A DNA stretch of 64,000 nucleotides from Kribbella catacumbae DSM 19601. Lineage in GTDB: Bacteria > Actinomycetota > Actinomycetes > Propionibacteriales > Kribbellaceae. The stretch is taken from assembly GCF_000372465.1 (NCBI RefSeq), contig NZ_AQUZ01000026.1, forward strand, positions 62,001 through 126,000, given 5' to 3'. Below, in pieces: positions 9,086 through 17,374 of the stretch (position 1 is the first letter of the stretch; each line of letters opens with the position of its first letter). Made by a program: the position numbers and the translations under genes. The notes below the pieces were generated by a model that worked only from the letters and a program-made list of their open reading frames with translations, was not told the origin of the DNA and ran no database searches.

Positions 9086-10335
9086 GCGGTCTCACTCCTG
9101 GTGATGGACTTCAGTGGAATCGAGGGATCAGTGGCCTCGTCGTACGGGATCGACGCACGTTGTGCGAGTGCGGCCTTGACCGCCATGAAGTCGAGCGGTG
9201 TGTTGACGCAGTCGGCCGCGATGATGCGATCGCCTCGGTAGTAGAGGACGGAGAACCTCCCCTTCTCCTCGTCGCGGCGCACCAGGGTGCGGTCGTGCCC
9301 TGTGGAGAGGCCTGCGATCTGGAGCTTGAGGTCGCCTTGGTTGGACCAGAACCACGGGATGCCGGCGTACTCCTCCCGCCGACCGGTGATCGCATAGGCC
9401 GCGACCTTGGCCTGCTCGATCGCGTTGTTCACGCTTTCGAAACGGACCCGGTCTCCCTCGGGCGCACCCGGCACGGGGTTGGGCAGGTTGGCCACGTCGC
9501 CGACGGCGATCGTCATGCCGTCGGACGCGACCGCGTACCTGTCCACCCGAATGCCGTTCTCACACGCAAGCCCGATGGATTGGGCGAGCTCGGTGTTGGG
9601 CACCACCCCGACCCCGATGAGCACGAGGTCGGCAGGCACGACCCGGCCGTTGACCTCGACCCCACCCACCGCGTCACCGTTCGCGACAATGCGCGTGACC
9701 TGGGCGCCGACCACGATCTCGATCCCATTCTCGGCGTGGTGCTTGGCGAGGTACTCCGAGGTCTCGGGTCCCACGGCGCGGGCGACCAGGCGGGGCCCGG
9801 CTTCGACGAGCGTGACGTTCTTGCCCAGCTTGCGCAGACTCGTCGCCGCCTCGATCCCGATGAAGCCGCCGCCGATGACGACCACGTCGTGGACGACGGG
9901 CACGCGCGCCTTGAGCTCCAGCGCGTCATCGGCGTTCCGCAGGTACAGCACTCCAGGAAGATCGGCACCCTCGACCTGGAGCCTGCGGGCCCGCGCTCCG
10001 AGGGCGAGCGCCAGCCGGTCGAAACCGAAGACCTCGCCTGACCGGGCGTGCGCCACTCCCGATCCGTCGGAGTGCTTGTCGATGCGCACGACGCGCTCGT
10101 TCTTCACGACCTTGATGCGGTGCTCGTCCCAGTACGCCTGGGTCCGGTAGATCAGGGACTCCTTGGTGATGATGCCCTGCAGGAACTCCTTGGAGAGCGC
10201 CGGCCGCTGGTAGGGGCGGTGGTTCTCGTCGCCGAGCAGGGTGATGCCACCCGCATGGCCGAGTGCGCGGAGCGAGACCGCGAGCTGCACACCGGCCTGT
10301 GAGGAGCCGATGATGAGGAGCCCGTTGGCGCTCAC
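9082..10335 (-). CDS. creE: ferredoxin reductase of the P450 system (CreE-like)
   Basis: FAD/NAD(P)H-dependent ferredoxin reductase of 417 aa, of the rhodocoxin/putidaredoxin reductase type. It has the N-terminal FAD motif LLIIGSSQAGVQ, the central pyridine-nucleotide motif VVIGGGFIGIEAA (about residues 151-163) and the FAD segment MTIAVGDVANLPNP. It would pass electrons from NAD(P)H to the ferredoxin encoded 1 bp upstream and on to the P450 at 14368-15630. Unlike many reductases of this type the first motif is GSSQAG rather than GxGxAG. Confidence 0.9.
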   Translation of the reverse strand: MSANGLLIIGSSQAGVQLAVSLRALGHAGGITLLGDENHRPYQRPALSKEFLQGIITKESLIYRTQAYWDEHRIKVVKNERVVRIDKHSDGSGVAHARSGEVFGFDRLALALGARARRLQVEGADLPGVLYLRNADDALELKARVPVVHDVVVIGGGFIGIEAATSLRKLGKNVTLVEAGPRLVARAVGPETSEYLAKHHAENGIEIVVGAQVTRIVANGDAVGGVEVNGRVVPADLVLIGVGVVPNTELAQSIGLACENGIRVDRYAVASDGMTIAVGDVANLPNPVPGAPEGDRVRFESVNNAIEQAKVAAYAITGRREEYAGIPWFWSNQGDLKLQIAGLSTGHDRTLVRRDEEKGRFSVLYYRGDRIIAADCVNTPLDFMAVKAALAQRASIPYDEATDPSIPLKSITRSETA

Positions 10336-10336
10336 A

Positions 10337-10657
10337 TCACACCTGCGTCTTCGGCGTGGTCACCTGCAGGTCCATGCCGTCGGTGACCTTGATCTGGCAG
10401 CAGAGCCTGGAGAACTCCTCACGGTCCACGGCTGCGCCGTAGAGCATCTCGTCCTCCATCTCCTCCATCGGCGGAAGCGACGCGAAGTCGCTCGGGTCGA
10501 CGAAGACATGACAGGTGGCGCACGAGAGCGAGCCACCACACTCGGCGACGATTCCAGGTACGCCGTTGCGTACGGCGGTCTCCATGACGGAGTCCCCGAC
10601 GTTGGCCTCGACCGACCGGCTCTCGCCCTCGGCGTCGGTGTAGGTGATCGTGGGCAT
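10337..10657 (-). CDS. creF: [2Fe-2S] ferredoxin of the P450 system (CreF-like)
   Basis: Putidaredoxin/adrenodoxin-type ferredoxin of 106 aa. Cluster ligands Cys40, Cys46 and Cys49 (ECGGSLSCATC) and Cys87 (RLCCQIKV) have family spacing. I start at ATG 10657 (MPTITYTDAEGE), which has GGAG at the right distance; an in-frame TTG four codons upstream would put the RBS inside the gene. It lies between the reductase and the short-chain dehydrogenase and should shuttle electrons from CreE to CreJ. Confidence 0.93.
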   Translation of the reverse strand: MPTITYTDAEGESRSVEANVGDSVMETAVRNGVPGIVAECGGSLSCATCHVFVDPSDFASLPPMEEMEDEMLYGAAVDREEFSRLCCQIKVTDGMDLQVTTPKTQV

Positions 10658-10670
10658 CTCGTTCTCCAAC

Positions 10671-11447
10671 TCAGTTGAACTGGCGGCCGCCGTCGACCAC
10701 GAGGGTCTGACCGGTGACGTAGGCGCTGTCGGGTCCGGCGAGGAAGAGCGCGGCCCCGACGATGTCCTCGGGTCGGCCGGCGCGGCGCAGTGCGCCGCGC
10801 TCCACGCCGTACTCCGCCGCGTTGTCGATGAGTCCGTAGCTGGCCTCGGTGAGCGTGAAGCCCGGCGCGATCGCGTTGACCGTGATCGACCGGCGGCCCA
10901 ACTCCTTGGCCATCACCCTGGTCAGGGCGATGACGCCGCCCTTGGAGGCCACGTAGTGCAGCCAGTTCTCGGATCCGCTGTAGACGGTGGCCGAGGACAG
11001 GTTGACGATGCGTGCGCCCTCGGGGAGGTGCGGGCTGCAGGCACGGACGACGAGCCAGGGGCCCTTGAGGTTGACCTCCATCACGCGGTCCCACTCGGCC
11101 GGGTCGATATCCTCCAGAGCTGATCGGGTCACAGTCCCGTAGATCGCCGCGTTGTTGACCAGCACCTCAATGCGCCCGGCCCCGAACTCCGCGACCGCCG
11201 CGGCCATGGCCGCGGTGGACTCACCCGACGTCACGTCGACCGCGCCGTGCCACGCCGCTGCCCCGGTGTCCTTGACCAGCCGCGCGGTCTCCTCGGCGCC
11301 GTTCGCATCGATGTCAGCAACGGCGACTCGGTAGCCGCGCCGGGCGAAGCCGATGGCGAAGCTGCGGCCGAGCCCGCCGGCCGCTCCCGTGACCAGCACG
11401 GTGCGGTCGGCGCCCTCCGGGATGTACGTGTCGGACGGAGTGCTCAT
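10671..11447 (-). CDS. creG: short-chain dehydrogenase/reductase (CreG-like)
   Basis: SDR enzyme of 258 aa with the NAD-binding TGAAGGLGRSF motif (about residues 20-30), the VNNAA motif and the catalytic Ser...YxxxK (LSSATVYSGSENWLHYVASKGG). By position it corresponds to CreG, expected to oxidise the hydroxymethyl group formed by the P450 to an aldehyde. Stop-to-start spacing is 13 bp to creF and 5 bp from creH, so it is in the same operon. Confidence 0.87.
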   Translation of the reverse strand: MSTPSDTYIPEGADRTVLVTGAAGGLGRSFAIGFARRGYRVAVADIDANGAEETARLVKDTGAAAWHGAVDVTSGESTAAMAAAVAEFGAGRIEVLVNNAAIYGTVTRSALEDIDPAEWDRVMEVNLKGPWLVVRACSPHLPEGARIVNLSSATVYSGSENWLHYVASKGGVIALTRVMAKELGRRSITVNAIAPGFTLTEASYGLIDNAAEYGVERGALRRAGRPEDIVGAALFLAGPDSAYVTGQTLVVDGGRQFN

Positions 11448-11452
11448 CGGAC

Positions 11453-13282
11453 TCAGCCCTTGAGGATCTCGACGCGGCCGGTGTTGCCGTCGACGCGCAC
11501 GAGCTGGCCGCTCTTGATCGTGGTGGACCCGCTCCCGGTGCCGGTGACCGCCGGCAGGCCGTACTCACGGCACACGATCGCGGCGTGACTCATCATCCCG
11601 CCGATGTCGGTGACGGTTGCCTTGATCTTGCCGAAGATCGGCCCCCACGACGGAGCGGTGATGGTCGCCACCAGGATGTCGCCCTCTTGGACCTCGCCGA
11701 GCTGGTCTGCGCTGTGCACGACACGGGCAATGCCCTCGACCACGCCGGGTGAGGCCGCCATGCCGGTGATGACGCCATCGGCGCCGGACTCGTCGCCCGC
11801 CAGCCACTGCTGCACCTGCTCCGTGGTGATGCCGTAGAGCATCATCGTGAACGGCTCGGTGATCTCGGCGGGAGGAGTGTTGAGGGCCGGCTGTGGACGG
11901 GCGCTGGACAGCGCCTCGACGATGCCGCGGCGGCGGTCGATCTCGGCCGGCCAGTAGTGCGGACCGGTCGCCTCGCTGCCGACGGCCCACCCAGTGACGA
12001 GATCGAAGATCGCGTCCCGTACCTCGCCACGGGTCAGGTACAGCATGTCGTCGCGGTGCGGCCAGAAGCCGGCGTCGGCGAAGACCTGTCCGAGCGCCCG
12101 CACCTTGCGCCAGAAGACGCCCATCGTCCAGTGCTCGATGTAGAAGTTGTGGTTCTCGACATACGGATACGCCGTCGCGGCCAGCCCGCGCTTGGCGTCG
12201 AAGAGGGCCAGGTTGTCACCGTCGACGAGTTCGCGGTACTCCGCGATGACGCGATCACGCTCGGCTACCAGCTCGTCGACCGGGCGCATGATCTGGTGGC
12301 CCTCGTCGATTCGGCGGATGTAGTCCTTGATGTAGCCGAGCGGGAGCTCCTGGTGCTCGATCCAGTACTTGTCATGACCGTAGAAGCCGTTCCCGACGGT
12401 GAAGTTGAACCAGGGGTCCTGCGCCGCGGTGTACGCGTCGACCCACTGCCCGCCGCCCTCGCGGGCGCCGACGCGCTCCAGGGTCCCTGCCACGTCGTCG
12501 GTGTCCTCGAACGCGGTCTGCAGCCCGAGCTCGACGGCCAGCGACGCCAGCTTCTTCAGCTCGTCGTCGGGACGGAACAGCTCCATGTCCACGCCCTGCA
12601 CCATCTTGGCGATGGACTGGTCGGGGATGCCCGGGAAGAGTTCCTTGCAGTAGCCGAAGAAGTCGAGGTACGCGACGTAGCCGAGGTTGAGGAACTCGAA
12701 GTGGTACTGCCAGTTCTGGTACAGCAACTGGATCAGCCGATCGTAGTTCTCCATCAGCTTCTCGGAGCCGTCCTTGGCCTTCCCCGACACGATGTCCTCG
12801 AACGGCACCATCTCTGGCAGCGCGTCGAACGACAACGCCTCCATCTCGTCGATGGTGGCGCGGACCTTCGTCCGCCAGGACTCCAGCAGCGTGTCCCAGT
12901 TCTGGAAGTAGTGCCCGGCGCGTCGCTCGAACTCGGGGACCCGCGCGGGGATCTCGGCCTCGGGAACCGGTACCGGGCTCATGTAGAGGTAGCCCAGGTG
13001 GATCTTGAACTCGATGCCGTTGGCCGGCGGGATCAACAGATGGCGGGTGTTGTACTGCCCCAGGCACTTGACTGCGAACTCGCCGCCGATGGTCTCGAAA
13101 GGCTTGAACACCGTCGGCCAGTGCTGGCTGTCGCAGAACCAGAACTTCTCGTCCTCGGCGCCGCTGAGGTTCTGGAAGACCAGGTTGTACGGGTACAGCT
13201 TCTCCCACCCCTCGGCACCAGGCGGCACAGTCAAGGCCGACGGCTTCGGGAACGACTTCATCGCGGAGGACGTGACGGTCAT
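11453..13282 (-). CDS. creH: 4-cresyl-phosphate synthase large subunit, PEP-synthase C-terminal type (CreH-like)
   Basis: Protein of 609 aa whose last roughly 120 residues form the phosphohistidine swivelling domain of PEP synthase/PPDK. MMSHAAIVCREYGLPAVTGTG carries the phosphoryl-accepting His and VRVDGNTGRVEIL is the domain end. The N-terminal 450 residues are a substrate domain without PEP-binding motifs. With CreI it resembles phenylphosphate synthase and the two-component CreHI, which uses ATP to phosphorylate p-cresol on the phenol oxygen. The ATG at 13282 overlaps the creI stop by 4 bp. Confidence 0.85.
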   Translation of the reverse strand: MTVTSSAMKSFPKPSALTVPPGAEGWEKLYPYNLVFQNLSGAEDEKFWFCDSQHWPTVFKPFETIGGEFAVKCLGQYNTRHLLIPPANGIEFKIHLGYLYMSPVPVPEAEIPARVPEFERRAGHYFQNWDTLLESWRTKVRATIDEMEALSFDALPEMVPFEDIVSGKAKDGSEKLMENYDRLIQLLYQNWQYHFEFLNLGYVAYLDFFGYCKELFPGIPDQSIAKMVQGVDMELFRPDDELKKLASLAVELGLQTAFEDTDDVAGTLERVGAREGGGQWVDAYTAAQDPWFNFTVGNGFYGHDKYWIEHQELPLGYIKDYIRRIDEGHQIMRPVDELVAERDRVIAEYRELVDGDNLALFDAKRGLAATAYPYVENHNFYIEHWTMGVFWRKVRALGQVFADAGFWPHRDDMLYLTRGEVRDAIFDLVTGWAVGSEATGPHYWPAEIDRRRGIVEALSSARPQPALNTPPAEITEPFTMMLYGITTEQVQQWLAGDESGADGVITGMAASPGVVEGIARVVHSADQLGEVQEGDILVATITAPSWGPIFGKIKATVTDIGGMMSHAAIVCREYGLPAVTGTGSGSTTIKSGQLVRVDGNTGRVEILKG

Positions 13283-14364
13283 GACGGTTTCCTGTTCGTG
13301 AGAGTGGCTGTGATGCCGGCCATGCTGAAGCCCGGAGTGGTGGGAGTTGCCGACTTGGCCGGCGGCGCTGCCTTGCCCGAGTGGACGGTCTCGGGGCGGG
13401 ACTGGAGAAGAAGCAGGCTCTCCCCTGCGGGAAGGTCGGAGTCCAGTGCCCACTCGACGTCCTGCGGGCAGCCGTAGTGCTTCTCCGCCCGCTTGGCCAT
13501 CGAGGCGACCTCGGTGACCTCGTCGGCGGACAGGCTGCACACGACTCGGCGCTCAGGGGGTACCTCCCGCTCGACCAGGCGGCCTTCGCCGAAGTCGGGG
13601 ACCAGTTCGGCGTGCTTGGCGCCGATGGTCTGCGACACGACAGTGAGCATCACCTTGTCGAGCAGCAGGTTGTCGGGGGTGACCTGCCCCGACACGACCA
13701 TCTCACCCACGCCGTACGACGCGTCGATGGCGATCTTGGACCGGTCGCCGTTCGTCGGGTTCATCGTGATCGCCACCCCGGAGACCCGGGAGTTGACCAT
13801 CTTCTGCACCGCGACCGCCATCGACAGCCCCTCGTCGGGGATGGCGTTCTTGAGGCGGTACAGGATCGCGCGGCTGGTGTAGAGCGACGCCCAGCAGGCG
13901 CGCACGTGCTTGAGCACGCTGTCGAGGCCGATCAGCCAGAGGTAGGTGTCCTGCTGGCCGGCGAAGCTCGCACCTGGCAGGTCCTCGGCTGTCGCCGAAG
14001 AGCGCACCGCGACCGGGACCTCGGTGGCGAACCTGGCCTGGAACGCGTCGTACGCCGCGACCACCTCCGACCTGACCGCATCCGGAACGGGCCGCGAGCA
14101 GATCGCGTCGCGAATGCCGGCCGACACCGAGTCGACGGCGACCAGGTCGTCCGGGTCGAGCGTGCCCAGCTTCGCACTGATCTCGTCGCGTAGCCCGGCG
14201 GCGTCGACGAACGCGTCGTACGCCGCTGTGGTGACCGCGAACCCGGGGGGTACAGGCATGCCCGCGGCGGTCATCGTGACCAGGGAGGCACATTTGCCGC
14301 CGAGAAGGTCATGCTCCGATGCGCTGCCGCTGTCGAAGAACTGGACGTAAGGCTTGTTGTCCAC
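13279..14364 (-). CDS. creI: 4-cresyl-phosphate synthase ATP-binding subunit (CreI-like)
   Basis: Protein of 361 aa matching the N-terminal ATP-grasp domain of PEP synthase. Visible segments are GGKCASLVTMTAAGMPVPPGFAVT, the ATP-site VRSSATAEDLPGASFAGQQDT, VSGVAITMNP and the terminal LLLLQSRPET. It should autophosphorylate or phosphorylate the swivelling His of CreH using ATP. GTG start at 14364 with GGAGGG upstream. Separate ATP and phospho-His subunits instead of one PEP synthase are the family's mark of phenol-phosphorylating enzymes. Confidence 0.86.
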   Translation of the reverse strand: MDNKPYVQFFDSGSASEHDLLGGKCASLVTMTAAGMPVPPGFAVTTAAYDAFVDAAGLRDEISAKLGTLDPDDLVAVDSVSAGIRDAICSRPVPDAVRSEVVAAYDAFQARFATEVPVAVRSSATAEDLPGASFAGQQDTYLWLIGLDSVLKHVRACWASLYTSRAILYRLKNAIPDEGLSMAVAVQKMVNSRVSGVAITMNPTNGDRSKIAIDASYGVGEMVVSGQVTPDNLLLDKVMLTVVSQTIGAKHAELVPDFGEGRLVEREVPPERRVVCSLSADEVTEVASMAKRAEKHYGCPQDVEWALDSDLPAGESLLLLQSRPETVHSGKAAPPAKSATPTTPGFSMAGITATLTNRKPS

Positions 14365-14367
14365 GGC

Positions 14368-15630
14368 TCAGCCCTCCCACGTGACGGGAACCGCGACCGG
14401 GCCGCGGAACGAGAGGTTGTCGCCGAACTCGATGGCGTCGCCGTCGACGAGCTCGAGACCGGGAGCGCGGCGGGCCACCTCCTCGACGGCGATCTTGGCC
14501 TGCAGCTTGGCGAGCAGGTTGCCCAGGCAGTAGTGGATCCCGAACCCGAACGCGAGGTGCTCGCGGGCGTTGGGCCGCTCGATATCGAACGTGTCCGGGT
14601 CGTCGAACTTCGCGTCGTCGCGGTTCGCCGAACCCATCACCAGCAGCACGTCCGCACCAGCGGGGACCGAGACGCCACCGATACTCGCGTCCTTGGTGGC
14701 CCTGCGTCGCCAGGCCACGATCGACGGGCTGAACCGCAGCACCTCGTCGACCGCACCGGCGATCTTCGTCGGGTCGTCGACGATGTGCCGCCACTGGTCC
14801 GGGTGCGCGAGCAGGACGCGCAGCGTGTTGGAAATCAAGGTGGTGGTGGTCTCGTGGCCGGCGAACAACAGGCTGTAGCAGACCGAGGCGATCTCGTGGT
14901 CGGTGATCGGGTCGCCGTCGCGCTGAGCCCGCACCAGGTCACCCACCAGACTGTCCGGGTCGGTCTCGTGCGCCTCCGCGACGAGACGCCGGCACTCGGT
15001 CCAGTACTCCACCAGGTTGTGCGCGTGCGGCACCTGCTCCTCGTCGGTCAGATCGCCCCACGTCATCGCCGCACGAGAGTCCGACCAACGCTTGTAGGTG
15101 TCGACCTGGGACGTGTCCGCACCGATCAGGGTGAGGATCGTGATCGTCGGGACCTGGTACGCGAGCTCCTTGACGAGGTCGCCGCGCCGACCGGGGTTCG
15201 CCAGCAGGCCCTCGAGTTGGGCGACGACGTTTGCCCTGATGGCGGGTTCCAATGCCTTGTAGCGCCGGGGGGTGAAGGCCTTGGCGACCACCTTGCGGAT
15301 CCGGGTGTGGTCGGGCGGGATGCGGGCGGACAACCCGGAGTACGCCGTGAACCCGCCGTCGGCCATGATCCGCGTGGCCTGGGGTCCCCGCTCACGCACC
15401 GGGGCCTGCGCGTTCTCGCTGCTGAAGGTCTCCCAGTCGTCGAAGACCGCCTTGACGTCGTCGTACCGGGTGACGACCCAGTAACCGATGCGCTCGTCGT
15501 ACATGACCGGTTCCTCGGCGCGCAGCTCGGCGTACGACGGGAACGGGTCGGCCTGCGAGAAGGGTTCGAAACCGTGGTGGACCGGGCAACCCCCCAGCCC
15601 TGCTGCTTTAGCTTCAGTCGCGTTCGCCAT
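14368..15630 (-). CDS. creJ: cytochrome P450 (CreJ-like alkylphenol-phosphate oxidase)
   Basis: Bacterial class I P450 of 420 aa. The I-helix AGHETTT is near residue 260, the ExxR is EVLR near 299, and the haem-thiolate is Cys368 in FGFGIHYCLGN. The His before Cys+1 (IHYCLG) is common in actinobacterial P450s. It is the first gene of the 15-kb cre-pca-pob train. In the C. glutamicum system CreJ oxidises the methyl group of phosphorylated cresols. Predicted -10 CAAGAT lies 6 bp before the ATG with no room for an RBS, so the mRNA may be leaderless. Confidence 0.9.
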   Translation of the reverse strand: MANATEAKAAGLGGCPVHHGFEPFSQADPFPSYAELRAEEPVMYDERIGYWVVTRYDDVKAVFDDWETFSSENAQAPVRERGPQATRIMADGGFTAYSGLSARIPPDHTRIRKVVAKAFTPRRYKALEPAIRANVVAQLEGLLANPGRRGDLVKELAYQVPTITILTLIGADTSQVDTYKRWSDSRAAMTWGDLTDEEQVPHAHNLVEYWTECRRLVAEAHETDPDSLVGDLVRAQRDGDPITDHEIASVCYSLLFAGHETTTTLISNTLRVLLAHPDQWRHIVDDPTKIAGAVDEVLRFSPSIVAWRRRATKDASIGGVSVPAGADVLLVMGSANRDDAKFDDPDTFDIERPNAREHLAFGFGIHYCLGNLLAKLQAKIAVEEVARRAPGLELVDGDAIEFGDNLSFRGPVAVPVTWEG

Positions 15631-15636
15631 GGCCCC

Positions 15637-15666
15637 ATCTTGCGATCAGGGAGACCTGGCCCACAA
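15637..15666 (-). promoter_or_regulatory. predicted creJ operon promoter (leaderless)
   Basis: On the minus strand: -35 TTGTGG (15666-15661), 18-bp spacer, -10 CAAGAT (15642-15637), then GGGGCC and the creJ ATG. The predicted transcript would start at or next to the ATG. The IclR-type operator ends exactly 6 bp upstream of the -35. Layout is the same as at 17161-17189. Prediction from sequence only. Confidence 0.5.
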
Positions 15667-15672
15667 CGCCCG

Positions 15673-15691
15673 ACTTCCATTCAGCGGAAGT
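15673..15691. promoter_or_regulatory. IclR-type operator, creJ copy
   Basis: ACTTCCATTCAGCGGAAGT, an inverted repeat with arms ACTTCC/GGAAGT. Its reverse complement differs from the copy at 17196-17214 at one position of 19. It overlaps the stop codon of the iclR gene and lies 6 bp upstream of the predicted creJ -35, the place expected for an activator. Confidence 0.7.
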
Positions 15692-16454
15692 GACTTCCCG
15701 GCAGCGGCCAGCGGGCGACGGCAGGCTCGATGCGCCGGGCGATGCCCTGGAGCGCCGGCAGATACCGCTCCATCTGAGCTGCCTGTGTGGAGAGCATCAC
15801 CAGGCCGATGGCAGCCACCGCATGGCCGGGCTCGCGCTGCACCGGCACCGCGATCGAGCACGACCCCGGGCGCACCTCTTCGTACGTGGTGGCATAGCCC
15901 TGCTCGCGAATCGAGTCCAGCTCGAGCAGCAACCGGGCCGGGTTGACGTGGGTGTGCCGGGTCGGTGCCTCGAGGTCGCGTGCGACGTACGCTTCGCGCA
16001 GCCAAGGATCCTCGAAGGCGAGCAGGATCTTTCCCACGGCGGTGGCGTGCAAGGGGAGCCGGCCTCCCACCCGAGAAGCCCGGGGCACCCGCTTCGAGCT
16101 GTACACCCGGTCGATGTAAAGGGCCTCGTGCCCCTCCCGGATAGCCAGGTGGGAGGTCTCCTGGGTCAGGGAGAACAAATCCTGGAGGTAGGGCCGGGCG
16201 GTCTCCCTCAGCTGGCGGCCAGCGTTCTGCGCCACCTCCCAGAGCCGCAGGCCGACGACGTACCTGCCGTTCTCGTCACGCTCCAAGGCTCCCCAGTCGA
16301 CCAGCTCCCCGACGAGCCGATGGGCCGTCGGCAACGGAACGTCCGCGTGCGCGGCGATCTGGGTGAGCGTCATCGGCGACCCACTCGACTCGAACGCCTC
16401 GAGCAGCAGGAGCACCTTCGAGGTGACCGAGCGCCCGCCTTCCCTACCCGCCAC
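15681..16454 (-). CDS. IclR-family transcriptional regulator of the cresol regulon
   Basis: IclR-type regulator of 257 aa. The N-terminal winged HTH (TLTQIAAHADVPLPTAHRLVGELVDWG, about residues 29-53) is followed by the IclR effector domain with RVGGRLPLHATAVGKILLAF and a GSCSIAVPV segment. GTG start at 16454, 13 bp after the HD protein, so probably co-transcribed with it. It lies directly upstream of creJ in the same direction. Matching inverted repeats in front of both transcription units make it the likely activator, in the manner of PcaR/PobR-type IclR proteins. The effector is unknown; a cresol or phenol is a guess. Confidence 0.88.
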   Translation of the reverse strand: MAGREGGRSVTSKVLLLLEAFESSGSPMTLTQIAAHADVPLPTAHRLVGELVDWGALERDENGRYVVGLRLWEVAQNAGRQLRETARPYLQDLFSLTQETSHLAIREGHEALYIDRVYSSKRVPRASRVGGRLPLHATAVGKILLAFEDPWLREAYVARDLEAPTRHTHVNPARLLLELDSIREQGYATTYEEVRPGSCSIAVPVQREPGHAVAAIGLVMLSTQAAQMERYLPALQGIARRIEPAVARWPLPGSHFR

Positions 16455-16467
16455 CGCGCCGCCGAAC

Positions 16468-17154
16468 CTAGCCGAGCGCCACGCGCTGGGGGCTGGAGTC
16501 GACCCACGCGACGGCCGCCAGGGCGCGCGCCATCGTGCGCCCGGCGTCGGTCAGCAGGTGGTGGTGCACCCGGCTGCCGATCAGCCGGTGCGCCTCGTCC
16601 CGCGTGAGCCCGAACCAGCCCATCACCGTGTCGATGCCGTGCGGTGTCAGCCGCCAGAGCTTGTCGGCGTCCTTCACCAGCGCGTCGTCGAGCGAGATCG
16701 CCTCCCGCCTCGTGTCGTGCCCGTCGATGATCGCCAGGATCGCCTCGACCCGGCTGGGCTCGACCCCGAGCTCCTGCAGAATGCCCCGTGCCAGCCGCGC
16801 ACCCTCCTTCTCGTGAAGGACGATGAGATCCCGGCGGTCGCCGCCGGGTGCGATCGCATCGAGGATCTCGCCCTCCGGCGCCTGAGACCAGCCGATGTCG
16901 TGGAGGAGGATCGCCGGCAGCACGACCTCGGGGTGGGCCTCCGGGTGCAGGTCGGCAAGCGCCTGGGCGATGCCGTAGGAGTAGATCGTGTGGACGTCGT
17001 TGCTGCGGACCTTCAGGTAGCCCACGGCTCGGTCCCAGATCGCCTGCTGCTCCGAGCCGAGGTCGCCCGCGCCGAGCACGGATTCCCAGCCCGGGACGAG
17101 TCCTGTCACGTCATACCCGTAGTCGTTCCGCGTCGGCGTCAAGAGAGGTAGCAC
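16468..17154 (-). CDS. second HD-domain phosphohydrolase, paralogue of CreD
   Basis: HD-superfamily protein of about 228 aa. It carries AILLHDIGW, LHEKEGARLARG and AIIDGHDTRREAISLDDALVKDADKLWRL, aligning along its length with the creD product (IVDGHDTREEAKSLEDALVRDADRLWRF). The frame is open to 17262; I choose GTG 17154 because a promoter (TTGCCA-17-TGCAAT) ends 6 bp before it and the length then fits CreD. GTG 17157 and 17109 are alternatives. It heads the unit that contains iclR. A phosphatase acting on another phosphorylated intermediate is likely but unproven. Confidence 0.8.
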   Translation of the reverse strand: MLPLLTPTRNDYGYDVTGLVPGWESVLGAGDLGSEQQAIWDRAVGYLKVRSNDVHTIYSYGIAQALADLHPEAHPEVVLPAILLHDIGWSQAPEGEILDAIAPGGDRRDLIVLHEKEGARLARGILQELGVEPSRVEAILAIIDGHDTRREAISLDDALVKDADKLWRLTPHGIDTVMGWFGLTRDEAHRLIGSRVHHHLLTDAGRTMARALAAVAWVDSSPQRVALG

Positions 17155-17160
17155 CACTCC

Positions 17161-17189
17161 ATTGCAGCGCCGAACGCGAGAATTGGCAA
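17161..17189 (-). promoter_or_regulatory. predicted promoter of the HD-iclR unit (leaderless)
   Basis: Minus strand: -35 TTGCCA (17189-17184), 17-bp spacer, -10 TGCAAT (17166-17161), then 6 bp and GTG 17154. Same operator-to--35 (6 bp) and -10-to-start (6 bp) spacing as the creJ promoter. The coincidence at two sites is the support; there is no experimental evidence. Confidence 0.55.
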
Positions 17190-17195
17190 TCCATA

Positions 17196-17214
17196 ACTTC
17201 CGCTGAACGGAAGT
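17196..17214. promoter_or_regulatory. IclR-type operator, HD-iclR copy
   Basis: ACTTCCGCTGAACGGAAGT: a 7-bp inverted repeat (ACTTCCG/CGGAAGT) around 5 bp. It is 18/19 identical to the reverse complement of the creJ operator at 15673-15691. Located 6 bp upstream of the predicted -35, suggesting activation and positive autoregulation of the IclR protein. Confidence 0.72.
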
Positions 17215-17374
17215 CGGCGTCGCCCCCGCCCAAGCCAACGCGGTCACGCTCGTGATGACCAAGCCACGATGGAGTCAGCGCCGTCCCGCTGCTAAAATCG
17301 ACGCGCCAGGGCGCCAGCCCGCACCAGGCTCCCGCGCCCGGACGAACCCATTCGTCTCCGGAAAGAGGGATCCC

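Noticed and set aside
11957..13477. 506-codon open frame on the plus strand
   Set aside because: Mirror of creH; Val/Leu/Asp repetitive translation typical of an antisense frame, no RBS or family motif.
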